From positions 310,001-374,000 of the forward strand of contig CP128431.1 in assembly GCA_032615215.1 (NCBI GenBank): a DNA stretch of 64,000 bases. Direction: 5' to 3'. Below, one piece after another: positions 24,622 to 33,202 of this stretch. Origin of the DNA: Microbulbifer sp. MKSA007 (GTDB lineage: Bacteria; Pseudomonadota; Gammaproteobacteria; Pseudomonadales; Cellvibrionaceae). A model generated the notes under the pieces. It was not told the DNA's origin. It saw only the letters and a program-made list of their open reading frames with translations, and searched no databases. The position numbers were made by a program, and so were the translations under genes. Within the stretch, counting starts at the first letter, position 1. The number at the start of each line of letters is the position of its first letter.

Positions 24622-26014
24622 GTCTCTCAAACACCTCTGGCAAATGTCCGCCTTACGTCAGGCCTTTGCGCTGACACTGGTGTTTCTGGGCGTGCTGCTG
24701 GCAACAGGTTTGCTGGCAGATGTTTCCATCCGCGCTAACCTCAACCAAACCATCGACAATGAGTTGCTGGACAAGTTTGATCAGATCAAAACTGATCTAG
24801 CTCGTGGAGCAACCTATCAGTCTATTGCCGGCTCTTACCAATCAGAATCCGAGCATTTCAGCGTCGATGAATTCATCAGCTTCAAGTCTGACACTGGCAA
24901 GATCTATGGCTATCCGATCCCTGACCTATATGGTGAAACCGGCTTCATAAACCTCGCACCCTATTACTTTCACGAGGACGACGAGGATGAGGAGAGCGGG
25001 GAGCATGCGGAATCCGAGACCAGCTGGCGAGCTTATGTGGGCCGCGTTTCCGGTGGCACGCTTGTTGTGGGTGCAAGCCTGCGGACACGAAACCAGCTGC
25101 TGAACACGCTGCCCTATGCCTTCCTGTTCAGCGGTGGTGTGATGATGCTGATCACACTTGGTGGTGGCCTCTGGTTTGGCTGGCGGGCGCAGCGTCGTCT
25201 CTCCAAAATCACGCATGCTCTCGACCAGATCGCAGCTGGTGATCTGACAACCCGGATCGCCCCTCGGGACTGCAAGGATGACCTCGATATCCTCTCTGTG
25301 AAGCTGGACGACACCACGCAGCGGCTGGCAACAACTCTGCAGCAGGTCAGAGACCTTTCCGTCAATATTGCGCATGATCTGAAGACACCCCTTACACGGC
25401 TCAGAGCTCAACTGGAGCAGACGCAGGAGCAAAACTTGAAGGGTGTCAGCGATGCTGAGGGCGTTGCTGCTGCACTGAAAAAAACGGATGAACTGCTCGA
25501 AGTCTTTGATGCATTGCTGCGCATTTCACGCATCCAGTCAGGTGAAAGAAAGAAGCAGTTTAAGCCACTCAAGCTGGATACACTGGCAAATGAAGTTGCT
25601 GAGATCTATCAGGCAGTCATTGAGGAAACAGGCCGATCATTCTCTCTGAAGATCAAAGCGGCGGCTACGATCCATGCTGACCGTGTGCTGCTTATTCAAG
25701 CCCTTGCAAACCTCATTGAAAATGCTCTCCGCCATACACCTCAGGACGCAAAGGTCACCCTTTTCGTATCGGGCAACACCATGGGCTTGAGGGACAATGG
25801 CCCCGGCATTCCGGAGGAGTTCTATCCACGCGTACTTGAGCCGATGTTTCGAATGGAGAAAAGCCGCAGCACACCGGGCGCAGGGCTGGGTCTGGCATTG
25901 GTTAAAGCTATCGCGGATTTGCATCAGGCTGAGTTGATCTTATCTGCACCGACTTCAGGCTCCGGCCTCAGTATCGAGTTTGTTTTCGCAAACGAGCAAG
26001 CAGGAGCAAACTGA
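24614..26014 (+). CDS. Sensor histidine kinase with acidic periplasmic loop
   Basis: A 466-residue kinase starting at the ATG overlapping the regulator stop. Helix one spans about 17-36, the periplasmic domain about 37-165, and helix two about 166-190. A HAMP domain follows, then the H box with H254 in N-I-A-H-D-L-K-T-P-L, and the ATPase domain with N-L-I-E-N-A-L-R-H and D-N-G-P-G-I-P. The periplasmic domain contains a cluster near residues 119-135 with eleven Asp/Glu and two His, similar in idea to the PhoQ acidic patch or metal-sensing loops. Divalent metal or cationic-peptide sensing is inferred. Confidence 0.92.
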   Translation: MIKSLKHLWQMSALRQAFALTLVFLGVLLATGLLADVSIRANLNQTIDNELLDKFDQIKTDLARGATYQSIAGSYQSESEHFSVDEFISFKSDTGKIYGYPIPDLYGETGFINLAPYYFHEDDEDEESGEHAESETSWRAYVGRVSGGTLVVGASLRTRNQLLNTLPYAFLFSGGVMMLITLGGGLWFGWRAQRRLSKITHALDQIAAGDLTTRIAPRDCKDDLDILSVKLDDTTQRLATTLQQVRDLSVNIAHDLKTPLTRLRAQLEQTQEQNLKGVSDAEGVAAALKKTDELLEVFDALLRISRIQSGERKKQFKPLKLDTLANEVAEIYQAVIEETGRSFSLKIKAAATIHADRVLLIQALANLIENALRHTPQDAKVTLFVSGNTMGLRDNGPGIPEEFYPRVLEPMFRMEKSRSTPGAGLGLALVKAIADLHQAELILSAPTSGSGLSIEFVFANEQAGAN

Positions 26015-26109
26015 CTCAATCACGGTTCAAAATCGAACTGATTGCCAAACAGTTTGCTCAGTGCGTCATGTCATCTTCCACACCAAATATTTTGGAGAGA
26101 GGTGTACTC

Positions 26110-26754
26110 ATGAGCAGCAAGATCCTTCTGATTACCGGTGACTTTGGTGAGGACTACGAAGTCATTGTTCCCTTCATGCTGCTGAAAGCCATTGGTTATG
26201 AAGTACATGTTGCCTGCCCTAAAAAGCGGGAGGGGGATACCGTTGCCTCCTCCATTCATGACATCAACAAAAACTACCAGACTGTGACCGAGTGGGAAGG
26301 GCACCGCATTAACATCAACGTAGCTCTCGACCACCTCAATCCTGCTGATTACATTGCGCTGGTTCTCCCCGGAGGTCGCTCCTGCGAATACTTACGCACC
26401 TATCCGATTGTGCGGGAGGTAACTGCGCATTTCATTACAGAAAACAAACCGATCGCATCCATATGTCGAGGTGTTCAGATCCTGCTGTCTACGGGCCTTT
26501 TGAAAGGCAAAACCATGACCGGTAACTTCGTCTGCGAGACGGAAGTTCAGATGGCGGGCAACACCTATGAGAAACTGAACTATGAGGGCGTCGTGGTCGA
26601 TGGCAACATCGTTTACGGCGTGGAATGGCACGGCCTCTGGGCCTGGATGCAGGCATTCATGGAAAAGCTTGGTGTCTCCATCGAACTGCCGCCTAAGGAT
26701 GGTCGCGTAAGACCCATTCCCGGAGAAGGCTATACCTATAAAAGTCTCGGTTAG
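26110..26754 (+). CDS. DJ-1/PfpI-family protein
   Basis: A 214-residue class I glutamine-amidotransferase-like protein, started at M-S-S-K-I-L-L (GAGAGG upstream). The nucleophile elbow is I-C119-R-G-V-Q; the residue after Cys is Arg rather than the usual His, so a classic PfpI protease-type triad is not present. An acidic residue near 14-16 could support cysteine oxidation chemistry as in DJ-1. It could be a glyoxalase, deglycase, hydratase or stress protein. It converges on the amine oxidase gene, and protection from the aldehyde and H2O2 made by that enzyme would be a sensible but unproven role. Confidence 0.8.
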   Translation: MSSKILLITGDFGEDYEVIVPFMLLKAIGYEVHVACPKKREGDTVASSIHDINKNYQTVTEWEGHRININVALDHLNPADYIALVLPGGRSCEYLRTYPIVREVTAHFITENKPIASICRGVQILLSTGLLKGKTMTGNFVCETEVQMAGNTYEKLNYEGVVVDGNIVYGVEWHGLWAWMQAFMEKLGVSIELPPKDGRVRPIPGEGYTYKSLG

Positions 26755-26778
26755 AGCACCGGGTAATTGATGCTCTAA
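26751..26778. repeat. Inverted repeat between convergent genes
   Basis: TTAGAGCA (26751-26758) and TGCTCTAA (26771-26778) form a perfect 8-base stem that includes the stop codon of the DJ-1-like gene. No T-run follows. It may reduce convergent read-through. Confidence 0.45.
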
Positions 26779-26792
26779 CCGATTGGTATCAC

Positions 26793-28783
26793 TTAGCTGT
26801 TTGCGTCTGGCAACCGGATGGTGAGAGCCGGGTTGCGCGGGAAGAAGTTCATCGGCTGGATATGGATGGTCTTCCACTCCGTAGACATGACTGGCCAGTC
26901 TTCCATACGCGGTACATGATGGAAGCCTGCGGTGAACCAGGTGACCACGTCCTTGTTCATCAAGTCGCGATCCTGTTTCACCCATTCTGCCAGACCATCA
27001 GAGCCGTCTGAACCCATGGCCAGCTCACCGCCAGCGTAGCGCTCTTTCGGATCGTAAGCCGTGTTCCACACGCTGTACTCGATGTAACGGTTGCGTACGA
27101 ATGGTGCATCGTTCTCAAAATCAAACGGTGCGTAAGACACACTGCCGTGATGGATCATGTAGCCCGGCTTGTGACCAAGATACCCGTCCACGTTTCCGTT
27201 CATCACCATAAAGGCTTTCGGCTTCATGGAGCTGAGGCGGAAGCGGCCTTCCATCTCGCTTTTCACCGGTGTGTTCTTCACTGTCCAAAGTGAGCGGCGC
27301 GGGATGTTGACGGGAGGCTCACCACCAACAATCTCCTGAACCATCATTGTGTTTTCTGGCCCATCGACATCAAAGTCGAGGCGGAAATTGAAATAGTGAT
27401 CATGGAATGGGGCCACGAGATATGGCGCGATCAGTGAACCATATTTCGTATCTTCTGCAGCAGTTGGATCTGTTAGAGTTTTCGAGGCAACACCCTTCAC
27501 CGCATCAAGACCAGATGCTCCCACTTTCAGGTAGATGGTGCCATCCTGCTTGAAACGATAGTCGATCAGGTAATCATAGTTGCCAACTTCAGAGGCGGTG
27601 CGGATGACCAGTTCTGTTTCTGGGCGACCTTCCGCCGGAACGAACTCCGTTTCTGACTGAGCAAACACCTCGAAGTGACGCCATGCCGGGTTTCCGATGT
27701 CCCGCTCAAAGATACAGATTGCGTCAGGGATCTCCAATGGCTGGCCCATATCATCATGGATGAGGGCAGGGAGGAAGGTTGCGTAATCCGGGCAATCCAC
27801 GTTCTTGCGCAGCGGTGTCAGGAACAAGCCAAAGCCATACTCACCGCTGTCCATATAGGTGCGCCAGTACCAGCCTTCTGATGGGTCCATATAAGGCACA
27901 AACACCTCAGAAAGGGAGGCCTGATAGAGCACAGAGCGCCAGTTGTTGCCGTCATTGGCTTTCACTTGCGACAGAACGAGGCCCGGACGTTTGTCGACGC
28001 GGTAACGCATCTTCCAGATATCCCAGGTGATCTCGCTGCCATCAATGGAGAAGTTCGGGCCACCTTCCTGACGCAGACGCGCCGGATTGGTTTTGGCTCT
28101 CAGTGCAGTGCGTTTGGCGACTTCATCTTCGTTATAGCCCCAATCATCCTCAGGCAGTGGAACAGCGCCTTCATCCAGCACATCCAGCACTTTGCGCTCA
28201 GAAAGCTCCACAACAGCCACCAGCCCCTCAACCGGTTTGGCATAGAAATTGGAACTGGTTGGGTTCACGTAACAAGGCACCTTCATCAGGCGCTTGCCTT
28301 TCTCGGCATCACTGAAGAAGTTGCCTGCCGTTAGCGGAAGGCAGAACACGTCGTCTGGTGTCAGTCCACGCTTGGCGAGACCTGCGACCATGCGCTCATC
28401 TCCCAGCGCGATCTCCATGGCTGACATGAAGTCCGCCAGCATGATCATCGGCTGACCTTCCATCGCAGAACTGCTCTCAACAGTACCCTTGGTGATATTC
28501 ACCACGGCCTGATGAAACTTGTCGTTTTCCTGAAAATGCACCGTTGCTCTGCGATCAAGGCTCCCATCCGTCGCATTGCTCAGTACGGCCTGTTTATGTG
28601 GCTCAAGAAGTTCAATCAGCGGGTAAAGAGTTTTGTCGCTGGCAATACTCGCTTCAATCAGCGTCGCGCGAACCGCGTTAAGCTCATCGCCCGTCAAACC
28701 ATCCAGTGGATGAAGATCAGCAGCATAGGCCGCCGATGTGAGCATCGAAGCGGCGACGAGCCCCCCAATAGTTTTGAAGTCAT
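26793..28783 (-). CDS. tynA: Primary-amine oxidase (copper/TPQ), signal peptide out of frame
   Basis: A periplasmic copper amine oxidase converting primary amines such as tyramine or phenylethylamine to aldehydes, NH3 and H2O2. Counting from the in-frame ATG at 28745 (650 residues), the TPQ precursor is Y390 in G-N-Y-D-Y, the catalytic base D299 in Y-M-D-S-G-E-Y-G-F-G, and copper ligands H448 and H450 in F-H-D-H, with the third in G-F-H-H-V-P. The natural start seems to be ATG 28783, behind GGGAGG. It would give a full signal peptide M-T-S-K-L-L-G-G-L-V-A-A-S-M-L ending A-Y-A-A if the six-G run at 28766-28761 had one more G. As written that start is out of frame. It pairs with a FeaR-like activator. 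Confidence 0.88.
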
Positions 28784-28899
28784 TGGTTCCCTCCCAGTGA
28801 AAGGGGAGATGAACCCTCCAGCGTCTTCTCCCCCAAATTCCGTCCAGTTAAAGCTTAGGCGAGCAACGATCTTTGAGTCTGCGCATCCTGTGCAATTTA

Positions 28900-29868
28900 C
28901 TAGGCATATCGTTTCAGAGCTGGCTCCTTCTGCCGGATCTGCTCAGCAAAATTGCGCGGTGACATGCCAACTTGCGCACGGAAGGCACGGTTAAACGTCG
29001 ACAAATCACGGAAGCCAAACTCAAAGGCGAGCTGTGAAATTCTGAAGTCTTGTCTGGAATGCAAACGGCGGGACAGCTCCCGCTTAAACCGCCCGACACG
29101 CACCTTGGCGATCTGCTCATTGCAGCTCAGGCCATGTTCCCGAAAGAGCCGGTAAATACTGCTGCGTGACATGCTGGAAAGCTTGGAGAGCTCATCGATA
29201 TTGAAGTTCTCTTCCAATGCGTTGTCATGAATGAGCGAGAGGAGGAGCTGCAGCTTGTCGTAGCCTTCCTGCAAGGTGCCCGTGTCTTCCTCCAGAAATG
29301 TTGCACTCACCACATCATGGAAAGCTCCTGACAACAAATGTTGTTTCTGGCTTCCGGGCTGGGCCGACAGCAGCATGTTCAGGTGTGCGTTGATCAGCTG
29401 ACCAGCGCCTGAAGAGGCGGAGACCTTTCGCCCGCAGGCGTAGGTGGAGTTGAACTGTTTGTGCAGCAGATGGCGGGGGATGTGGATGGAGATCTGGTCC
29501 GACCCAAGCTCCCGATTAGCGCGGAAGACTGAGGACTTTACCGAGTCAATCAGTGTCATATCACCGGGGCTAGAGAGCAAGGCTGTCTGACCATTTTGCT
29601 CCAGCTCGGCTTCGCCGCGTAATTGAAGGATCAGGAAGTAATAAGCCTCTCCATCCTTGCTGATGTCAGAGGGGCCTCTGGTAATCTCTCTGGCATTGTG
29701 CGTGACACGAGCGCAATCTACGTCCCCCAGATGCAGCAGCGAGGCATTTCCGGTCACGCTGCCCGTCTCTGTGTTGGTCACAAAGTGGCCGCAGATTTCG
29801 GTCAGCCGTGTGTTCCATTCATCCAGCTCAAATCGACAGGATTGATCTGAAGGTATCTGAATACACAC
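28900..29868 (-). CDS. feaR: FeaR-like AraC-family activator
   Basis: A 322-residue AraC/XylS regulator. The N-terminal half is a cupin-like effector domain; the C-terminal 100 residues carry the double helix-turn-helix (I-D-E-L-S-K-L-S-S-M-S-R-S-S-I-Y-R-L-F, then F-E-F-G-F-R-D-L-S-T-F-N-R-A-F). In E. coli FeaR switches on tynA and feaB in response to aromatic amines. Its position just upstream of tynA on the same strand supports the same role. No feaB-like phenylacetaldehyde dehydrogenase lies next to it here. Confidence 0.82.
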   Translation of the reverse strand: MCIQIPSDQSCRFELDEWNTRLTEICGHFVTNTETGSVTGNASLLHLGDVDCARVTHNAREITRGPSDISKDGEAYYFLILQLRGEAELEQNGQTALLSSPGDMTLIDSVKSSVFRANRELGSDQISIHIPRHLLHKQFNSTYACGRKVSASSGAGQLINAHLNMLLSAQPGSQKQHLLSGAFHDVVSATFLEEDTGTLQEGYDKLQLLLSLIHDNALEENFNIDELSKLSSMSRSSIYRLFREHGLSCNEQIAKVRVGRFKRELSRRLHSRQDFRISQLAFEFGFRDLSTFNRAFRAQVGMSPRNFAEQIRQKEPALKRYA

Positions 29869-30142
29869 TGGCGCCTCCCCTTACCATGGGGAATGCTAGA
29901 AAGAATCTAAACAGCAATCAAGCCAGATATATGCATTTTCCTATAAATGACAGAAATAATCGGTTTTAGCGGCGGGCTCATCATCCGGTCAAGCAATCGA
30001 TCATTTGACTACATACATATGATTTACTTACATATTTTAGTATGCAAATGTGATCTAGAGATCAAGTTTAGCTGCTACCTCGCTTACTTTTAAACGATGC
30101 TTAATTGCAATTCCATGCGATAGAAGCCTATCTATTTTGTAG
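29869..30142. other. AT-rich intergenic region upstream of feaR
   Basis: About 274 bases with no coding frame. It contains the feaR promoter and the end of the neighbouring LysR gene. ACATACATATG near 30012 and several A/T tracts are visible, but no clear dyad or terminator. Confidence 0.5.
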
Positions 30143-31036
30143 TCACTCACGTCCCAGCGCCCAGTTGTGGGCGTACTCCTTGAAGGACTTGAAGACAGGG
30201 CTCTGGTACTTCTCAGTGTTGTAAACGAGAGAGAACTGCCGGGTCATCTTGTGTTGGAGGGGAAGGATCGACAGGCGACCATCCTGAACAGCTGCGCTGA
30301 CGGAGTGTCTGGAGAGGACGGCCAGTCCAAGTCCTGCAATCACTGCGTTTACAATCGCCGTAGTGCTGTTGAGCTCAAACGCCTCGGTCCAGTCGTTCAG
30401 CTTTGATCCGACTTCCGTCAGAAAATACTCACGCGTCCCTGATCCCGGTTCCCTGAGTACCCAATTGTTGCCTTCCAACGCCTCAAGCGCGAGTGGCTTA
30501 TCAGCATTGGGGCATTGAGAGGGCGCGCAGATAACCACCATCTCGTCAGTCATCCATGGTTCCACTTTCAATCGCTTGTCGCTGATCTTTGCTTCGATGA
30601 ACCCGAGATCCAACTCAAAATCCAACAGCATTCGGCAGGTTTTGGTGGAGTTGGAAAGGCTCAGGGATTGATGAAGATATCCGGTGTTTTTGCGGAAATC
30701 ACCGAGCAAGGTCGGCAGCAGATGATTGCCGATCGTGTAACTGGACCCCACACGCAAATTACCGTTGGTTGCATCCTCGCCCTCAAAGATCTGAGAGATC
30801 GCTTCTGCCCGGTCCAACAACTCATCAGCCAGAGGCAGCAAACGGCGCCCTTGCTCGTTTAAGATGAGCTGCTTGTTAGCCCTATCGAACATCTTACGCC
30901 CCAGCTGCCGCTCTAACTCCGCAAGCGCCATGGAGATGGCAGACTTGGTCAGGAATAGTTTTTCAGCAGCTGCGGTGATTGAGCCTTCCTGAGTAATAGA
31001 AACAAACACTTTAAGCTGACGAAGCGTTATATTCAT
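30143..31036 (-). CDS. LysR-family regulator (CysB/YeiE-like)
   Basis: A 297-residue LysR regulator starting M-N-I-T-L-R-Q-L-K-V-F. The helix-turn-helix is at about 16-36 (G-S-I-T-A-A-A-E-K-L-F-L-T-K-S-A-I-S), and the effector domain has R-E-P-G-S-G-T-R-E (about 190-198), typical of the YeiE/CbbR-like group that senses small anions or acids. It is divergent from a TDT-family transporter gene and has two strong dyads in between, so control of that exporter is likely. Sulfite or a dicarboxylate would be natural inducers, by analogy only. Confidence 0.88.
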   Translation of the reverse strand: MNITLRQLKVFVSITQEGSITAAAEKLFLTKSAISMALAELERQLGRKMFDRANKQLILNEQGRRLLPLADELLDRAEAISQIFEGEDATNGNLRVGSSYTIGNHLLPTLLGDFRKNTGYLHQSLSLSNSTKTCRMLLDFELDLGFIEAKISDKRLKVEPWMTDEMVVICAPSQCPNADKPLALEALEGNNWVLREPGSGTREYFLTEVGSKLNDWTEAFELNSTTAIVNAVIAGLGLAVLSRHSVSAAVQDGRLSILPLQHKMTRQFSLVYNTEKYQSPVFKSFKEYAHNWALGRE

Positions 31037-31050
31037 TCCAATGATACGCC

Positions 31051-31094
31051 TGTAATTGGGATTACATCATAACATGTTCAATTTATCTGAACAT
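31051..31094. promoter_or_regulatory. Two operator dyads between lysR and the TDT transporter gene
   Basis: TGTAAT-tggg-ATTACA (31051-31066) and ATGTTCA-N7-TGAACAT (31074-31094) are both perfect. The first is flanked by ATGAT/ATCAT and sits 15 bases before the LysR start, as expected for autoregulation. The second is nearer the transporter. Confidence 0.55.
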
Positions 31095-31191
31095 CCTATT
31101 CAATATATTCAGATTTTCAGGACATATCAAATCAGCTAGGAACTTGAGTTGCATAGTTTTATTTTTCACCCTCAGGTTACTGGCATTTTCC

Positions 31192-32169
31192 ATGAACACT
31201 CTTCGCAGCAAACTGGCACACGTTCCGGCCCCGCTTGGTGGTCTCGCGCTTGGCATAGCAAGTCTCGGCTGGTCACTGGAAAATGCAGGCAACTTTGGAG
31301 GAGCCCTACAACTCACAGGCGCATTGATTTCCGGTGTTTTGCTGGTGCTGCTGCTTGGCAAGATCACGCTTGCACACACTGCTATTTTTGAGGATCTGAA
31401 GCACCCAGTGGTTGGCAGTGTCCTGCCTACAACAGCTATGGCACTGATGATCGTTTCCTATGCCATCGCGCAGTATAGTTTCGCTGTCGGGCAAATGCTT
31501 TGGCTACTGGGAATCGCACTCCATCTCACATTCCTGTGTGCCTTCACATATCATCGGGTGAAGAACTTCAACCTTCAGCACATGGTGCCAAGCTGGTTTG
31601 TTCCGCCGGTCGGTATCATTGTTGCAGCGGTCTCATTTCCGGGCGGGGTGTTTGAAGGCTTTGCCAATGCGTTGCTTTGGTTCGGTCTGGTTGCTTATGC
31701 CATCATGCTACCGATGATGCTCTATCGGTTGATCTTCCATCCGGAAGTGCCGGATGCAGCAAAGCCAACCATTGCTATTCTGGCAGCCCCCGCGAGTCTC
31801 TCATTAGCAGGCTACCTGACACTCACCCAAAACCCATCTCCGATCATGGTTGCGGTTTTAGGTGGCATTGCGGTTGCGATGACAGCATTGATTTATCTGT
31901 CCTTCCTGCGCTTGTTCCGCCTGCCATTCTCTCCGGGTTTTTCAGCCTTCACATTCCCGCTGGTGATTGGCGCAACAGCCCTTTTCAAAACCGTGACGTG
32001 GATGGAAGGCCTTGGGGCGAATGCCAGCCTTGTTGCGCAGATCAGAGCGCTGGCACATATCGAGCTCTATGTGGCCGCAGCCGTCGTTCTTTATGTGAGC
32101 TTTAAATACCTGACATTCTTCGCACCGGCCCTGATGCCAGCACGCGTCACCGAGCAGCAGCCCAACTAA
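31192..32169 (+). CDS. TDT/TehA-SLAC1-family membrane transporter
   Basis: A membrane protein of 325 residues with about ten helices, started at M-N-T-L-R-S-K-L; a TTG at 31144 would add 16 residues. The opening V-P-A-P-L-G-G-L-A-L-G-I-A-S-L-G matches the TehA/SLAC1 group of anion channels and tellurite-resistance/dicarboxylate transporters, and the V-P-S-W-F-V-P-P-V-G region is also typical. It could export sulfite, chloride, malate or a C4-dicarboxylate. Its stop overlaps the convergent RpiR stop by 4 bases. Confidence 0.82.
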   Translation: MNTLRSKLAHVPAPLGGLALGIASLGWSLENAGNFGGALQLTGALISGVLLVLLLGKITLAHTAIFEDLKHPVVGSVLPTTAMALMIVSYAIAQYSFAVGQMLWLLGIALHLTFLCAFTYHRVKNFNLQHMVPSWFVPPVGIIVAAVSFPGGVFEGFANALLWFGLVAYAIMLPMMLYRLIFHPEVPDAAKPTIAILAAPASLSLAGYLTLTQNPSPIMVAVLGGIAVAMTALIYLSFLRLFRLPFSPGFSAFTFPLVIGATALFKTVTWMEGLGANASLVAQIRALAHIELYVAAAVVLYVSFKYLTFFAPALMPARVTEQQPN

Positions 32170-33059
32170 CTGGACTTGCTGAACATCTTGGTTTTGTCGA
32201 ACAGGCTCTCGAGCGTGTTCATACGCTCCTTGGTGATCTCCCAGGTAGAAGTCGTCATCGCTTCAATCATGGCTTCCAGAATGAACATGATCACCACCGT
32301 GCTATCCCAGGCCGATGGCGCTTCGATGCGGGCGTTGAACACATACTCTGCATTAACCGCTGCTGGTGACGTCCACTGATCTGTAAACACAATCACCACA
32401 ACGCCCCGTTCGCGGGCCAGATCCACAAAACGCAGGATGTCGTGCTCGTATCGGCGGATATCGAACACAACCACCACATCTCCCTCTTTCATATTCAGAA
32501 GGTAATGCGGCCATGTATTGGAGTTGGACGCAATGGCGATCACATCGTCGCGGATCACCTGCAAGTGCGTGAAGAAGTAATCTGAAAGCGCGCGGGTGAT
32601 ACGGCCCCCAACAATGTGGACAGCTCGTTCACGATCTGTGAGCAAACGCACGGCCTGATCAAAGTCCTGCGGGTCAATTTGCTGTAAGGTTTGTTTCAGA
32701 TTGTCGATGACAGCGTCTGCGAACCTGTTCAGAATATGTGCATCGGGTGCATTTCGGGTCCAGCGCTCCTGTTTGGAGATCGGGTTGGAAATGGTCTCTT
32801 CCACCTCTGATCGCAGAGCGGCCTGCAACTCAGAAAATCCTGCAAAACCAATCTTTTGCGCCATTCTGACAACGGTTGGACCAGAAACATTTGCCGATTT
32901 TGCAAGCTCTGAAACACTGCCCAGCCCGCTGACTGGATAATTTGCAAGCAGAGAGACAGCCAACTGGCGCTCCGCACGAGTTAACCCATTAAAATATCCG
33001 CGTAATTTTTCTGCAACGGTCTGTTCATTTGGGTCTCGCACGTCTCTCACCTGCCTCAT
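32166..33059 (-). CDS. RpiR/MurR-family regulator with SIS domain
   Basis: A 297-residue regulator: N-terminal HTH_6 domain (about 12-88, with A-N-V-S-G-P-T-V-V-R-M-A-Q-K-I-G-F), then a SIS domain (about 130-265) with V-H-I-V-G-G-R-I-T-R near its start. RpiR proteins usually sense sugar phosphates, but many marine members control amine or amino-acid operons. It is divergent from the operon at 33203, and the intergenic region has duplicated GAAACGTTTC elements matching the usual RpiR operator style. Confidence 0.92.
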   Translation of the reverse strand: MRQVRDVRDPNEQTVAEKLRGYFNGLTRAERQLAVSLLANYPVSGLGSVSELAKSANVSGPTVVRMAQKIGFAGFSELQAALRSEVEETISNPISKQERWTRNAPDAHILNRFADAVIDNLKQTLQQIDPQDFDQAVRLLTDRERAVHIVGGRITRALSDYFFTHLQVIRDDVIAIASNSNTWPHYLLNMKEGDVVVVFDIRRYEHDILRFVDLARERGVVVIVFTDQWTSPAAVNAEYVFNARIEAPSAWDSTVVIMFILEAMIEAMTTSTWEITKERMNTLESLFDKTKMFSKSS

Positions 33060-33091
33060 GTATGTATATTTGCCTAGTTTTTAGGCTTTGT

Positions 33092-33138
33092 GAAACGTTC
33101 CATTCAGATTAGTCTCTTTCGAAACGTTTCTTTCAGAA
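33092..33138. promoter_or_regulatory. Duplicated RpiR operator (GAAACGTTTC)
   Basis: Two 18-base units, 33092-33109 and 33121-33138, match at 15 positions and start 29 bases apart. The second contains the perfect palindrome GAAACGTTTC and the first a one-mismatch form. They sit between the RpiR start and the divergent operon, so they probably set both promoters. Confidence 0.65.
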
Positions 33139-33202
33139 TCTCTTTTACGAATAAAAAGACTGAAAGTACAAGGAAAAACAAGATGCATCGGGGGGACTGT
33201 TC

